Source of the DNA: Apostichopus californicus
Taxonomy: Eukaryota; Echinodermata; Holothuroidea; Aspidochirotida; Stichopodidae
Direction: 5' to 3'
Length of the DNA: 22,333 nt
Assembly (NCBI GenBank): GCA_020650975.1
Contig: JAIPMN010020059.1
Coordinates: 1 to 22,333, forward strand
A program made the translations under genes and the position numbers. The notes below the pieces were generated by a model, which saw only the letters and a list, made by a program, of their open reading frames with translations, searched no databases and had not been told where the DNA came from. Positions 1 through 10,535 of this stretch are shown one piece after another (positions within the stretch are counted from its first letter, which is position 1; each line of letters opens with the position of its first letter).

Positions 1-112
1 TTTGGTGAAATTTGGCTCTTCCTGTAGGTTGTCATGGTGAAATCGTGCATTTCTTAGGGGTGTCCGAAATTGTCAGTGTTCCGAAATTAGCGATACTGAC
101 TATACTACAACA

Positions 113-468
113 GTGCTGTAGTCTAGTATTGTAATAGTACTCTATGTAGTGTAGTTAGGTATGTAGTACAGCTTGGTTGTTCAGTGGTGTTGTATTTAGA
201 CCGTACAGTGTTCATACATATTACTGTGTTCGTCAGAGGTTAGTAGTATGTACAGCGTTCATGTACAAGGACTGTTGTAGTACTACTGTTGTACTACAAT
301 AGTACTGTAGTCTAGTATTGTAATATAGCAATGTTTATAGTGTAGCTTCGTATGTAGTACAGCTTGGTTGTTCAGTGGTGTTGTATTTAGACCGTACAGT
401 GTTCATACATATTACTGTGTTCGTCACCTGTAATGTGTATGCACAGCGTTCATAGATATGTACAAGGG
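113..468. repeat. Two-copy direct repeat, offset 189-191 bp
   Basis: Copy 1 is about 113-270 and copy 2 about 302-468. The core from the AGTACAGCTTGG word through TTACTGTGTTCGTCA (about 168-235 and 359-426) is essentially identical. The flanks (GTAGTCTAGTATTGTAATA, and the CAGCGTTCAT...GTACAAGG tail) are diverged by small indels. This suggests a recent local duplication with partial homogenisation. Confidence 0.85.
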
Positions 469-904
469 TTTGTTCAGTTCAGTATGTGTACTGTTTATAC
501 CAGACATTAGGTACAATGTTGAGTATTAGTCTAATGCTGTACTCCAATGTCCCTTTGGGAGTGGCACAAATGTTACACTCCAGTAGCTATGTTAGTGCTA
601 TAAGTACTTTCACACCTGATCCTCAGGTTTTAATAGTGGTTTCAAAACCACAAATAATTCACTCCACTCTTCTATTTATTTTCATTGGATTGTCGGCGGG
701 GCCATCAAATTGCAGTGCTGATGATCGACAAACAGAAAGTTACATTGAACACAGCAAGTCACGTTGATCTTTCCACATGTAATAGTTGCGTGCACCCTTG
801 TATCAGCTGGGCTCTCCTCGGTGTCAAGAAACAGGACATGACGTTGTATGTCATTGTGATCTTGGGTCAACGTGATCCAACGAGCTTTCACTCTTGTTAT
901 GTTG

Positions 905-1699
905 ATCTCAAACTCCGGATCTGATCTCTCACAATAGGAGGACTAAAGGTTTTGAGTCAGATCTTGAGTGCGAGAGCTTGCACATGGTCAGGAAGTTGAT
1001 CACGCATGGAGGATCAGATCTGATCTGTATCAGATCCCCTGCTTGGGATTTAGTGTGTAAGCAATCACATGTATGCATTATACTGTACCATGGAAGTATG
1101 ACCATGGCTGTAGCATGCAAGAAGGATCAGATCTGATCTGTTTCAGATCCCCTGCTTGGGATCTAGTGTGCAACCACTCACATGTATGCATTATACTGTA
1201 CCATGGAAGTATGACCATGGCTGTAGCATGCAAGGAGGATCAGATCTGATCAGTATCAGATCCCCTGTTTGGGAACTTGTCTGCAATCCATCACATGTAT
1301 GCATTATATACTGTACCATGGGAGTATGACCATGGCTGTAGCATGCAAGGAGGATCAGATCTGATCTGTATCAGATCCCCTGTTTGGGAACTTGTCTGCA
1401 ATCCATCACATGTATGCATTATACTGTACCATGGAAGTATGACCATGGCTGTAGCATGCAAGGAGGATCAGATCTGATCTGTATCAGATCCCCTGCTTGG
1501 GATCTAGTGTGCAAGCACTCACATGTATGCATTCTACTGTACCATGGAAGTACAGTAACACCATGGCTGTAGCATGCAAGAAGGATCAGATCTGATCTGT
1601 ATCAGATCCCCTGCTTGGGATCTTGTGTGCAAGCTCTCACATGTATGCATTCTACTGTACCATGGAAGTATGACCATGGCTGTAGCATGAGCATGCAAG
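905..1699. repeat. 113-bp minisatellite, six clear units plus degenerate ends
   Basis: The anchor GATCAGATCTGATC occurs at 1012, 1125, 1238, 1353, 1466 and 1584, giving spacings of 113, 113, 115, 113 and 118 bp. A degenerate unit lies at about 905-1011, and the array ends in a partial unit near 1699. Each unit carries TGGGATCTAGTGTGCAAGC, ACATGTATGCAT, TACTGTACCATGGAAGTATG, ACCATGGCTGTAGCATGCAA and the anchor. The units are palindrome-rich. The main spacing is not a multiple of 3, so the open frames inside (929-1120 minus, 1277-1477 and 1384-1572 plus) are not genes. Confidence 0.93.
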
Positions 1700-2828
1700 G
1701 AAGCTTCTGTATGTCATGAGTGACTTGTACTGTAGCAATTTGCCTACTGTACATGAAAGTCTATCCATGACAAAAACAATTATAATTATGTGTCAGTAGG
1801 ACTCGTATACAAATTTGGACGCCCTAGGAAAGAGGGTGGGCCTTACGTTAGGTAAAGGTTAGGTTTATCATCTCCAGCCATTCTAATCTCCATCCTATGC
1901 TTTATCCTCATGTAATTGTTGATCGGATAAATTTAAAAAGTAACTGACTAGAGATCTGGATTTGTTATCGTGCTCTCTGGTTTAAGAATGTAAATAATTG
2001 ACCCATTTGGCTGCCAGATATCTTTGGTTTGCGCCGAGACTTTCATATAATGTTACAATCGTTAATTGCAAATACATTCAAGCGTTTGAATAGAAGTCTT
2101 GTTTTTACCCTCTTTTTTACTGTTTTCGAATTTTAACCGAAGCAAAACATTGGTCGTGATAAATTACAGACAAGTATTCAGTTGGGAATAATAACTGCGC
2201 ATTTGTGTTCTAGTTCCTGGATGCTATAGCTGCCAGTGCCCGGTACTGTTGGCATGTCTCTTCATGCATCCTCAACAGACAAAGGTTTATTATCAAATTA
2301 AACTGTACGTGAAGCTCGTTGATGAAGAGATACTATGATGGTTGGCAAACCTGGCAAAGACAGATTGTCGTATCGAGGAATACAAGGACAGAAACCTGTC
2401 AAGTCATTATGCAGACCTTGCCTCTTGATTCACAAATCTGGCTAATAATATTTCTCAACTGCATTTCTGTGTATGAGAGGTGTGTGGAAATACCATAGAA
2501 GGGCGTCCAGTGAAGTTTTAGTGTAAATTGTGTATATATACAGTAGGTAGTAAGGAATGCTTCAAAGTTCCTAATTTACCGAACGTCTCAGATATCATAA
2601 TTAATCATTCCAAAATGATATTGATATGCTGGCAATTACCTGTAGGCTTCAAGTGTCAATGATAATGAAGAGGAAATAGAAGGTGGGAAACATTAAATAG
2701 TTTTGACATCCTCAAAACTACTTTAGACAGTAGGTACAGTGGTCAAACGTTCCAACTGGACATTGGAGGCATATATTGAGACGGGAATTTATATTGCATC
2801 CATGGACACAACCAACATATTTTTACAT

Positions 2829-2867
2829 GGGATGGGAGGGGGAAGGAGGTGGGTGGGTGGGTTGGGG
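2829..2867 (+). other. G-quadruplex-forming motif
   Basis: A G-rich tract contains GGGATGGGAGGGGG and then GGGTGGGTGGGTTGGGG (2851-2867). The latter has four G3+ runs separated by 1-2 base loops, the classic very stable parallel G4 pattern. It lies in an otherwise AT-rich region and no gene end is evident nearby. Confidence 0.75.
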
Positions 2868-4855
2868 CAAGATATTATGTCTTTCAGGGGAGGGGTTCTT
2901 GCCTCTTGGAGAAACTGTTAAAATGGAGGGTGCTATTTTGAATTTTGTTTATTTGCCATACGATACAGTACATAGGTTTGAGGTTTGATGTTAAAAATAG
3001 ACAAATGGTTTCAGGTTGGTTCTTCTCTGATATTGACTGTTTAAACATGATGATGATTATGCAAGAAATAGAATATCCCGCACCATGCACAGCTCTATAC
3101 AGTATGCAACATAACAGTTTCCATTATACACATGGGATATGAATTTTCAGACGGGTGCAATCAGATGATTGTTAGTGGTATGTAGAGCTGTTGTTTACAA
3201 CATACTGTAAATCGTCATTGATGGGGAAGGCAACAGATATTGTACATAGCAATAACACAGTACCCTACCACATAATGGACTAGCTCTTCCTCTGCACTTT
3301 TCGAGCTCAACTGGAATTAACTGCTCATCTTATTTGGGTCAATTAATTTGTTCCTGCCAGTTTATGTGGATTAACTTTTGATTATTTGGTCACGACTGTT
3401 TAGTCTAGTTAAGATAATTATTCATTTAGTTACCCTTTAAGCTTTGTAGTGCAGCTTCCTTGAGTAGTAATTGTCGTAGGTAGATCGCACTCGCATACAG
3501 TACATGTACTGCATAAATTATGATTACTAATCTCTACAGTATCATTTGCGGGAAACACCTCTTGTGAGGATTTAGTATACCGTACAGACTGGAAAAGACA
3601 GACATGTGGATTGTGATGTGTGTACGATGATGACGATGTCTATAGACATTGTTGGCGATGATCAGGTTCGACCCAATTACGCCCAAATCCGACATCAATC
3701 CATTCCTTGTTCGGTGAACGGAGTCACAATCTCAGGCAGTGTTCTGAGTTGCTTCTTGTCAACCTTGAAACAGAAAGCAGTGACTAGATGGGCTATTTAC
3801 AGCATGTGCCTATTATGTACTGATATATGTAATCAAAAGGCAAATATTTGTCATCTTAGGAACCATCCATCTGATTAAACATGAGGCTGTTTTTCTTTGT
3901 TTACATTCAAATTATATCTTAATGTCACAAATATACCGGCAGTAGCTGTTTCCTGTTTGTGATTGGTTCCTCATCACATAAAACTGTGTATAGGCTTAAC
4001 AGTTGTATATTCAACCATCCACAACCCTTCATTCGTCAGTGTTTGTAGACTCATATACTGTTGTAGACACCTTTGGAATGTTGGATGCTCGTACCTAGGT
4101 TATATGTACTGTATTATTAAGGATTAATTGCAAAAATTAATAATTTAGAAATTTAGATAATAGTGAGCAAAGAGTAGCTGACATCCTATGAATACAGTAT
4201 ATAGTGTTTTGCCTATGTTCATACAGTACTAAGTATGATTGCTACTTGTGGTTGCCTAAGCAAGGAATGTACTTGAAAGATTTATTCAGACACTTCTTAA
4301 TAAGTCATGATCGAAATTCTCTCTGGTTGATTATTCTCTGTTTGATCTCTCTCCATCCTAGGGCTGTAGATTTCAGATAAGTTTGAACATTAAGAAGAGA
4401 CTTAATTTACTGTTTGACCTCTGTTCAATCCAGCAAGAGAAGTCCATAACATTTGCCTGAAAAACAAAATAGTATATGGGACTTCTCTGGGACTGTATAG
4501 TTTAAAAAGTACAATTGAAAACAGGTTTGACACCAAACTTTCATTTCTTAGTAACGATATCTACAAGTCAGCCTTACTTTTATAATACATCTCAGAACAA
4601 GTCAAGCGTCAGATTCCACTGTCACATTTCCAACCACAGATCAGTCCCTGTTATAATGACCCAGCAATGACCTGGGATGGAGGGAGGATCAACCGCTGCG
4701 TTGGGTGTTGAATTTATTCTGTAAACACAGATTGATCCTGGATCAGTGTAGAACTTTTATTCCCATTGAGCACTGAAACATGTAACATGCCTAACTTGAC
4801 AAAATTGTGTAGTTACCGTTATAGTTATCTTAAATAACAGCATTGCACACAACAC

Positions 4856-5015
4856 CCCTTACGGTGTTGCGTTTTTCCTTCGGGTAAAGAAACATCAACT
4901 TCCCGTCCGTTGATCCCAAGCGCAGACTCTGATATCAAACATGGGGTCTTACGTAAACACGCCGAGATTCAATAGCAATCCATCTTGTTTTAATGCTGAA
5001 CACCAATCGTAAGGG
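4856..5015. mobile_element. Possible small terminal-inverted-repeat element (weak)
   Basis: CCCTTACGGTGTTG at 4856 and CACCAATCGTAAGGG at 5001-5015 form imperfect inverted ends around a ~160-bp block that is less AT-rich than its surroundings. I could not find a convincing target-site duplication, so this may be chance. Confidence 0.25.
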
Positions 5016-5090
5016 CCGATTGGTCACATAAATGAAACCATGTGGTACCACGGTTTCATATACCACAAATGTATGGTATATTTACCCTGC

Positions 5091-5430
5091 CAGAGTTTTA
5101 TGTTTGTCCAGATAGGGTTTCAGTACAGCACAGCTGACATGTGCATGCCTTCAAAACTTGTTGCTGAACATATGCAAATTATATTTCACTTGTTCATCCT
5201 GCAGATGTATCTTTCATCAATGATATTTTAACTGTTAAAACTTCTTTTTCTTACTTGTCATAGTTTTGATGTTTGCCCATAAAGGGTTTTCGGTACAGCA
5301 CTGTAGGTGACATGTGGATTCATTCAAGTATGGAAGCTTGTTGCTGAACATATATATGCAAATGCAGATGTTTCTTTCATCGATGATATTTTAAACTTCT
5401 TTGTTTTTTCTCCCTTTCGTCATTGTTGTT
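5091..5430. repeat. Duplicated pre-acceptor region upstream of exon 1
   Basis: Copy 1 is about 5091-5258 and copy 2 about 5259-5430, directly before the acceptor of exon 1. Shared words in order are TTTGATGTTTG-like, AGGGTTT-CGGTACAGCAC, TGACATGTG, CTTGTTGCTGAACATAT, ATGCAAAT, TTTCATCAATGATATTTTAA and a CTTCTTTTTCTTAC-like pyrimidine tract. Copy 1 retains its own acceptor-like TTACTTGTCATAG (ends at 5263) and a TCATCCTGCAG (ends at 5203). The intron end has therefore been duplicated in place. Confidence 0.8.
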
Positions 5431-5439
5431 TCCTCACAG

Positions 5440-5580
5440 ATAGTGAAAATTCAGCATCCCCTGTCAGTCCAGAAGATGGCCGTGACCGACTCCTCCATGA
5501 AAACACATTTACAATAGATCCAAAACCATCTTTAGATTCACCAAATTCTTGCCCAGAATCAGATACTCAACCATCATCAG
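5440..5580 (+). CDS. Internal coding exon 1 of a MAP7/ensconsin-like gene (disordered Ser/Pro/Asp-rich segment)
   Basis: The acceptor is a pyrimidine-rich run ending in CTCACAG at 5439. The donor is CATCAG|GTAAAC at 5580/5581. The exon is 141 bp, phase 1-1, and reads 47 codons with no stop. The protein is rich in Ser, Pro, Asp and Glu (for example SASPVSPEDGRDRLLHEN and DSPNSCPESDTQPSS) and looks like a flexible linker, with several SP/TP-type Ser/Thr sites. The donor at 5580 is chosen because it gives the phase the acceptor at 18512 needs; the split codon becomes GAA (Glu). Reading through this donor stays open for 38 more codons to a TAG at 5694, so a retained-intron isoform is possible. 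The donor options at 5609 and 5667 also keep phase but are weaker. I do not recognise this segment by homology. It is assigned to the gene by phase, strand and composition, and the 12.9 kb intron that follows makes the link less certain. Confidence 0.55.
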
Positions 5581-5740
5581 GTAAACAAACTATTAGTCTA
5601 AGTAGCCTTGGTACTGGATATCAAAATGTTACATCTGCAGCAGCCCAACCTTCTGCTAAAGTATGCGGTCTGTCAGGCCCCAAGAGCCTGTTGTAGGTCA
5701 CAACTCTATCTATTTTGGTTGTGTTCACAGCTCTTGTGAC

Positions 5741-5898
5741 ATTAGGAACTTCAAGATTCTAGGCATGCAACCGTTAGTTACAACCTTTTGGTATTTAGCA
5801 AGGAACTTCAAGCTTGTAGGCATGCAACCATTAGCTAAACCTTTTGGTATTTAGCAAGAAACTTCAAGATTTTAGGTATGCAACCATTATGCAACCTC
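5741..5898. repeat. Three-copy tandem repeat of ~56 bp
   Basis: AACTTCAAGATT/CTT starts at 5747, 5804 and 5859 (spacings 57 and 55). It is followed each time by AGGCATGCAACCATTAG and, in the first two copies, CCTTTTGGTATTTAGCAAG. The repeat sits about 160 bp into the intron after exon 1. Confidence 0.85.
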
Positions 5899-6579
5899 CT
5901 AAAAAGTCTAATCTTATCCTAATTGAGCCTTTTTGTTACTTTTCTCTTGTCGGATTTTGATGGCATTTCCAGAAACTGTTCGTCATCAGCAGGATATTTT
6001 GTTTTTATTTTTCGTAACACTGATACATTCATATTGTTTCCCAAATTTGTTGAGATTTTTAATCAAAAAAAGCTATTAATACTACTTCAAATGACATGGC
6101 CACTGGAAAATAAATTGCTAGTACTGTGTATGCGTACAGTAGAAGATGTTGTAGTTAATAATGCAGTATAACATATTATTTTCATCTTTGAACTTCTCCT
6201 ACCAGGGGTCTGCTCATGCAGGAATTGTACACAGTATATAAAGAGTCTGTATTTTTTCTAGATCTTCGAGCAATTCTCCAATGGTGTGTTAATTATGTGA
6301 ATTAGAGATTACACATGATCTTGCGTGGTACGTTGTTTCACTCCGTAACTCTGGCAAGGGTAGTTTATACAGTAGAAGATTTCAGGGTATATTCAGATTA
6401 TGTCCATACAGTAGGTTCGTATTTATTAGTATTCTGAGATATCAGCTATACAGCGGTGTATGAGTCATCTGTTGCAAATGTCATGGTTTGTTCCAGCTGC
6501 TTTTAGCGTGTTTAAGCGTACAGACATTGGTTAGTAAATGTATCACAGTACTGTACGTGTACATACATCCATACAAATA

Positions 6580-7330
6580 TATGCAGAAGAGGTACCAGGC
6601 ATAATGTAGTGTTAACATTTTGCATAGCGATTTTCACATAGATACAGCAGTTATTAAATATTGAAGACATTATGGTTGCTATATTCATACAACCATGTAC
6701 GTATATATGCAGAAGTGGCACTGTGAATAATGTAGTGTTAACATTTTGCATAGCAATTTTCACATAGATACAGCAGTTATTAAATATTGAAGACACTATG
6801 GTTGCTATATAACTTCATACCATCGTATATGCAGTAGATGTACCGGAATAATGTAGTGTTAACATTTTGCATAGCAATTTTCACATAGATACAGCAGTTA
6901 TTAAATATTGAAGACATTATGGTTGCTATATAAATTCATACAACCATGCAGTTGTGGCACTGTGAATAATGTAGTGTTAACATTTTGCATAGCGATTTTC
7001 ACATAGATACAGCAGTTATTAAATATTGAAGACATTATGGTTGCTATATAAATTCATACCATTGTACAATTTTATGCAGTAGAGGTACCTGGAATAATTC
7101 AGTGTTAACATTTTGCATAGCGATTTTTTCATAGATACAGCTCGGTTGTAATATATTGAAGACACTGGTTTGTGTACAAAAGCTGCTATAACATACATTC
7201 CACTGTACATTTATATGCAGAAGAGGCACCGTGAATAATGTAGTGTTAACATTTTGCATAGCGATTTTCACATAGATACAGCAGTTATAAACTATTGAAG
7301 ACACTGTGGGTTTGTAGGTACAAAAGCTGC
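6580..7330. repeat. Tandem array of six ~118-141-bp units
   Basis: The anchor GTTAACATTTTGCATAGC begins at 6611, 6737, 6858, 6976, 7104 and 7245 (spacings 126, 121, 118, 128 and 141). Every unit continues with ATTTTCACATAGATACAGC, an AGTTATTAAATATTGAAGAC-like stretch and ATATGCAG(A/T)AG. Two minus-strand open frames (6512-6796 and 7044-7427) repeat a CCIYVKIAMQNVNTTL-like peptide. Spacings that are not multiples of 3 and the lack of third-position bias indicate non-coding repeat. Confidence 0.92.
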
Positions 7331-8722
7331 TATGCATTGGTTTGGATTTATTGAACAATTTGGTCACACTTGCATTGCAGTTTGTGGAGGCCATACTGGG
7401 TGAATTCTTCCCTGGATGTAGTAACACCAGTATGAAAGATCACTTGACTGTATGTGTGTGTGTTCAGCAATGAACCTGCAAAATTGGTTATTTAATCTTT
7501 TGATAGAAGGTCAAGTATATAGAATTAGCTTTTGTCAGAGAAATGTTTTCCAACGGGCAAAATTGAATAAAATTCTCTTCAGGATATTTACGAAAGGAAA
7601 TTAAAAAATTAAAAATTCAATATGTTGTGTTCGAGGTTGATTGATGACTTTGCAAATTATTTCTTCTTCGAGAAGAAAAACACACATCCTCCGAAGACGT
7701 GATTCATGTACTCACAAATAAATATTAAAATATCGAAGAAGTGAAATTACAAGAGCAGGAATACTGAAATATATCTCATTAATGAGGGTGTGGTTCAATT
7801 ATGACAGACACCAAAGAAAAGTTATGCTTTCAGTCGCCTGTAGCTAATCGTTAATACCATAGTATGTAAAGCTAACGTTTTTTTCCTTGGAATTCATCAT
7901 ATATATTATTTACAAAAAACATGCTATTTCACGGTGTTAATGAAGTGGTTTCTATTTAATAAATCAGACCAATTTAAATATCCACGACAGATTCTTGGTA
8001 ATTAGTGTGTGGAAAATTTGCTTTAAAAGCAAATGAAGTGCCGACTATCGCAAGGAATTCACCTGAGCTGGGAACTTAGAATTTATATGTGACGAGATTC
8101 GCTTCAGAGCTGTTACTCTTTGACCATGGTAGTGCTGCAGTAGTAGTAGACATGGGAACTGCAGAATAGTCAACATAACACACATTCCAAGGACATGATA
8201 TTCCTGCAGGGTGAAATTTGATAACCTTCTGTGAATCACACTCACAGGCATCCAAACACAAATACACAAACACACACAGGCTCAAAACATTGAACTTGAT
8301 CAAGTCATTCAGTCTATGTAGTGATGTATGTAGGACTGCATGCATTTTGAACATTTCAACAGACATCTTTTGTCAAGGTGTGTCTCCCACAGCAACAGCA
8401 CAATTTGTGCAGTGGATATTGTTTGTGATCATATATAGTGGATGGCAGAGCTAACTGTAGTGCAACTGTATACAAATGTGCAGTAGGTGGATAATGATAG
8501 TATGGCTGTTTGATGCTGACATTGGTGTACATGTAATGTATGGCAAAAACAACCTACATATGTACAATACTGTAACATGATGGTATCACTATAAAGGAAT
8601 ATATCGACCATCCGAAAATCATGATTGCTGGATTTTCAGTGATGGTTTCAAAAGTTTTCAAGTCTTTTGGTTAAAATAAAGTGAATATTACAGTTGTTTC
8701 TATGACTATCTTGTATAATTAA

Positions 8723-8737
8723 TTTTTTTTTTTTTTT
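8723..8737. repeat. Poly-T tract (15 T)
   Basis: It is a homopolymer of 15 T followed by GTGAATAAATGAG. It could be a polyadenylated retro-insertion tail on the minus strand, but no element body is recognisable next to it. Confidence 0.8.
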
Positions 8738-8862
8738 GTGAATAAATGAGTGAATTTGATATTCTCACTAACTATCATGTGTACTTTTAAAGTGCAGCCA
8801 TAGTTGGTTAAATAATCATATTTCAAAGAGAAAGTAAAAGGTTTCAGATCCTAGCAAAACTA

Positions 8863-8892
8863 TGACATCACTATGACATCACTATGGCATCA
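8863..8892. repeat. Short tandem repeat, 13-bp unit x ~2.5
   Basis: ATGACATCACT is repeated as ATGACATCACT and ATGGCATCAC. Each copy contains TGACATCA, which resembles a CRE/AP-1-type core, but such short repeats are common. Confidence 0.7.
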
Positions 8893-9339
8893 CATAATAT
8901 ACAAAATGATCCCCTGCCAGACAATACTAAAGATGATAGTTGCATTTGTGTACCCTTTAATTCTTGGGCACAACCTGCATCAATTACTGTTTGATAACTC
9001 TGGTGCCAGAGTAATCAATATCTTGTGAATGAGACTAGTAAGCTTATTATTATTCATTCCGCTCACAGGTCTCAAGATGTCGTTTGGCTCTACAAGAGAG
9101 AGCTTCCTTTTAATGACGAAAAGAAAGAAAAGAAAGAAAAAAAACAGTAGCAATACTTAGGTCACCTTAATGAATGAGAAATGAGAATATTGAAAATTCA
9201 GTATCAACTGTATTAGTGAATAATCTTGGAAGCATTGTTATTAAATAGACAATATGAGATTTGTATAAAGTAACACTGTCGTCTTTATCATCAACTTCGA
9301 TGTTTTCATGGCTGTCTTGCAATTAAATGATGACTAGGG

Positions 9340-9730
9340 CGCTTGTACAGTATGTGTATGTTTGTGTGTGCAATTGTATGCTACAGTCTGTGTGTGTGTG
9401 TCTGCGATCATATGCTACAGTACTGCGTGTGTGTGTGTCTGCGATTGTATGCTACAGTATGTGTTTGGAGTGTGTCTGCGATTGTTTGGAACAGTATGTG
9501 TGTGAGTGTGTCTGGGATTGTATGCTACAGTATGTGTTTGGAGTGTGTTGTCTGCGATTGTATTGTACAGTTTGTATGTGTGTGTGTCGGGGATTGTATG
9601 GTACAGTATGTGTGTGTGTGTTTCTGCGATTGTATGGTACAGTATGTCTGTGATTGTATGGTACAGTATGTGTATGTATGTGTGTTTCTGTGATTGTATG
9701 GTACAGTATACATACGTGTGTGAGTGTGTC
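9340..9730. repeat. GT-rich minisatellite, ~11 units of 20-41 bp
   Basis: Units follow GATTGTATGGTACAGTATG plus a (TG)n stretch plus TTTCTGC or GTCTGC, with the TACAGT word near 9346, 9383, 9416, 9455, 9526, 9567, 9603, 9641, 9663 and 9703. Long alternating purine/pyrimidine stretches result. Cys/Val/Tyr-rich plus-strand frames and Thr/His-rich minus-strand frames all arise from the repeat and are not genes. Confidence 0.92.
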
Positions 9731-10117
9731 AGTATATTTTTTTTGTTTCCTCACTTACCTGTCTCTACATAGCACTCACTCTAACATATCAAGCGTGACC
9801 TGACCAACCATTTCAGCACCTGTCGCTATGTAGCCACTCGTAGCATATTTAAATCACCTCTTTCTTACCTGTCAACGCACCCTTACTCTTCTTTGTCGAA
9901 AGTGACCAGAAAACATTTCAACTCCCATTCTACCATGGTGCAGTGTGCACTGTATGTCAAGCTGGACGTCGCACTGTCCAGTAAGAAACAGCACTGTACC
10001 TACCATTGGGGGGGAGGGTTGCATGTGAGGTGTTCCTAGTAGTGCTACTGATGGGATATTATTTAACCTGAAATACATGTTTCTGTAACAGGCCTTTACT
10101 GTAAATGTGAGATTTAT

Positions 10118-10535
10118 TGCCTATATAGTATACAAATAATGAATGGTTATGAGTGCAATAGTGCAAATATTTCATGAGTTGAAAGATGGAATGTTCCATT
10201 CAACGAGGCGCAGCCAAGTTGAATGGAACAAATTACATCTTTCAACGAATGCAATATTTGCACTATTGCACGAATGGAAACCATTCATTATTTCCTGCTT
10301 TTATACAACACCTTCAAATTTGGATATAATTGGATGTAAAATGCACTCATGCAACAGATTGTTTTGAACAGACAGGTTTCTCTGCTCTCTTACCATTGAA
10401 AAAAGTGCTATCCAAAAAGTATGACCCATGGTTCTATTTCATAGAGTGCAATAGAGCGGATTTTGCATGCAATCGACGAGCAATTGACCAATCAAATGGC
10501 CGGAATATAATTAGGTGTTGTATAATATAGTATAT
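10118..10535. mobile_element. Possible larger element enclosing the hairpin
   Basis: TTATACAACACCT at 10300 is matched by its reverse complement AGGTGTTGTATAA near 10513. GGATATAATTGG (10321) is likewise mirrored by CCGGAATATAATTA near 10500. The outer edges, CTATATAGTATAC at 10121 and ATATAGTATATAG ending near 10536, are weakly inverted. Nested inverted repeats suggest the hairpin is one arm or subdomain of a ~415-bp non-autonomous element. The boundary is uncertain. Confidence 0.4.
10137..10295. mobile_element. Foldback / MITE-like hairpin element
   Basis: Two arms of ~70 bp are near reverse complements: 10135-10205 (TAATGAATGGTTATGAGTGC ... GTTCCATTCAAC) and 10214-10293 (GTTGAATGGAAC ... 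CCATTCATTA). A short GC-richer loop, GAGGCGCAGCCAA, separates them. The arms share GTGCAATAGTGCAAATATT and its complement AATATTTGCACTATTGCAC with no mismatch. The size, the full-length inverted symmetry and the loop fit a non-autonomous DNA transposon or foldback element. I could not define a target-site duplication, and the family is not assigned. Confidence 0.8.

Larger units (their letters stand above)
1..5439. other. No gene recognised: repeat-rich intron or upstream sequence
   Basis: No exon could be supported here. Open frames at 486-767, 2739-2988 and 3606-3878 have no recognisable domain and no flanking splice sites that fit phase 1. The segment contains a ~190-bp duplication, the 113-bp minisatellite, a G-quadruplex motif, and a possible small inverted-repeat element at 4856-5015. 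The intervals 1700-2820 and 3150-4850 show nothing beyond AT-rich sequence with scattered ACAGTA words. By phase, the exon before 5440 must end in phase 1; it was not found here. Confidence 0.5.

Noticed and set aside
3606..3878. Open frame of 90 codons in a less AT-rich stretch
   Set aside because: No recognisable domain, Cys/Met-rich random-like composition, and no flanking splice sites in a phase that fits the gene.
6512..7427. Minus-strand repeat proteins of 94 and 127 codons
   Set aside because: They arise from the ~125-bp tandem array; most unit lengths shift frame and no start context or splice support is visible.
9327..9772. Overlapping open frames of 60-116 codons on both strands
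   Set aside because: All are translations of the GT-rich minisatellite; Cys/Val/Tyr on one strand and Thr/His on the other are the expected artefact.
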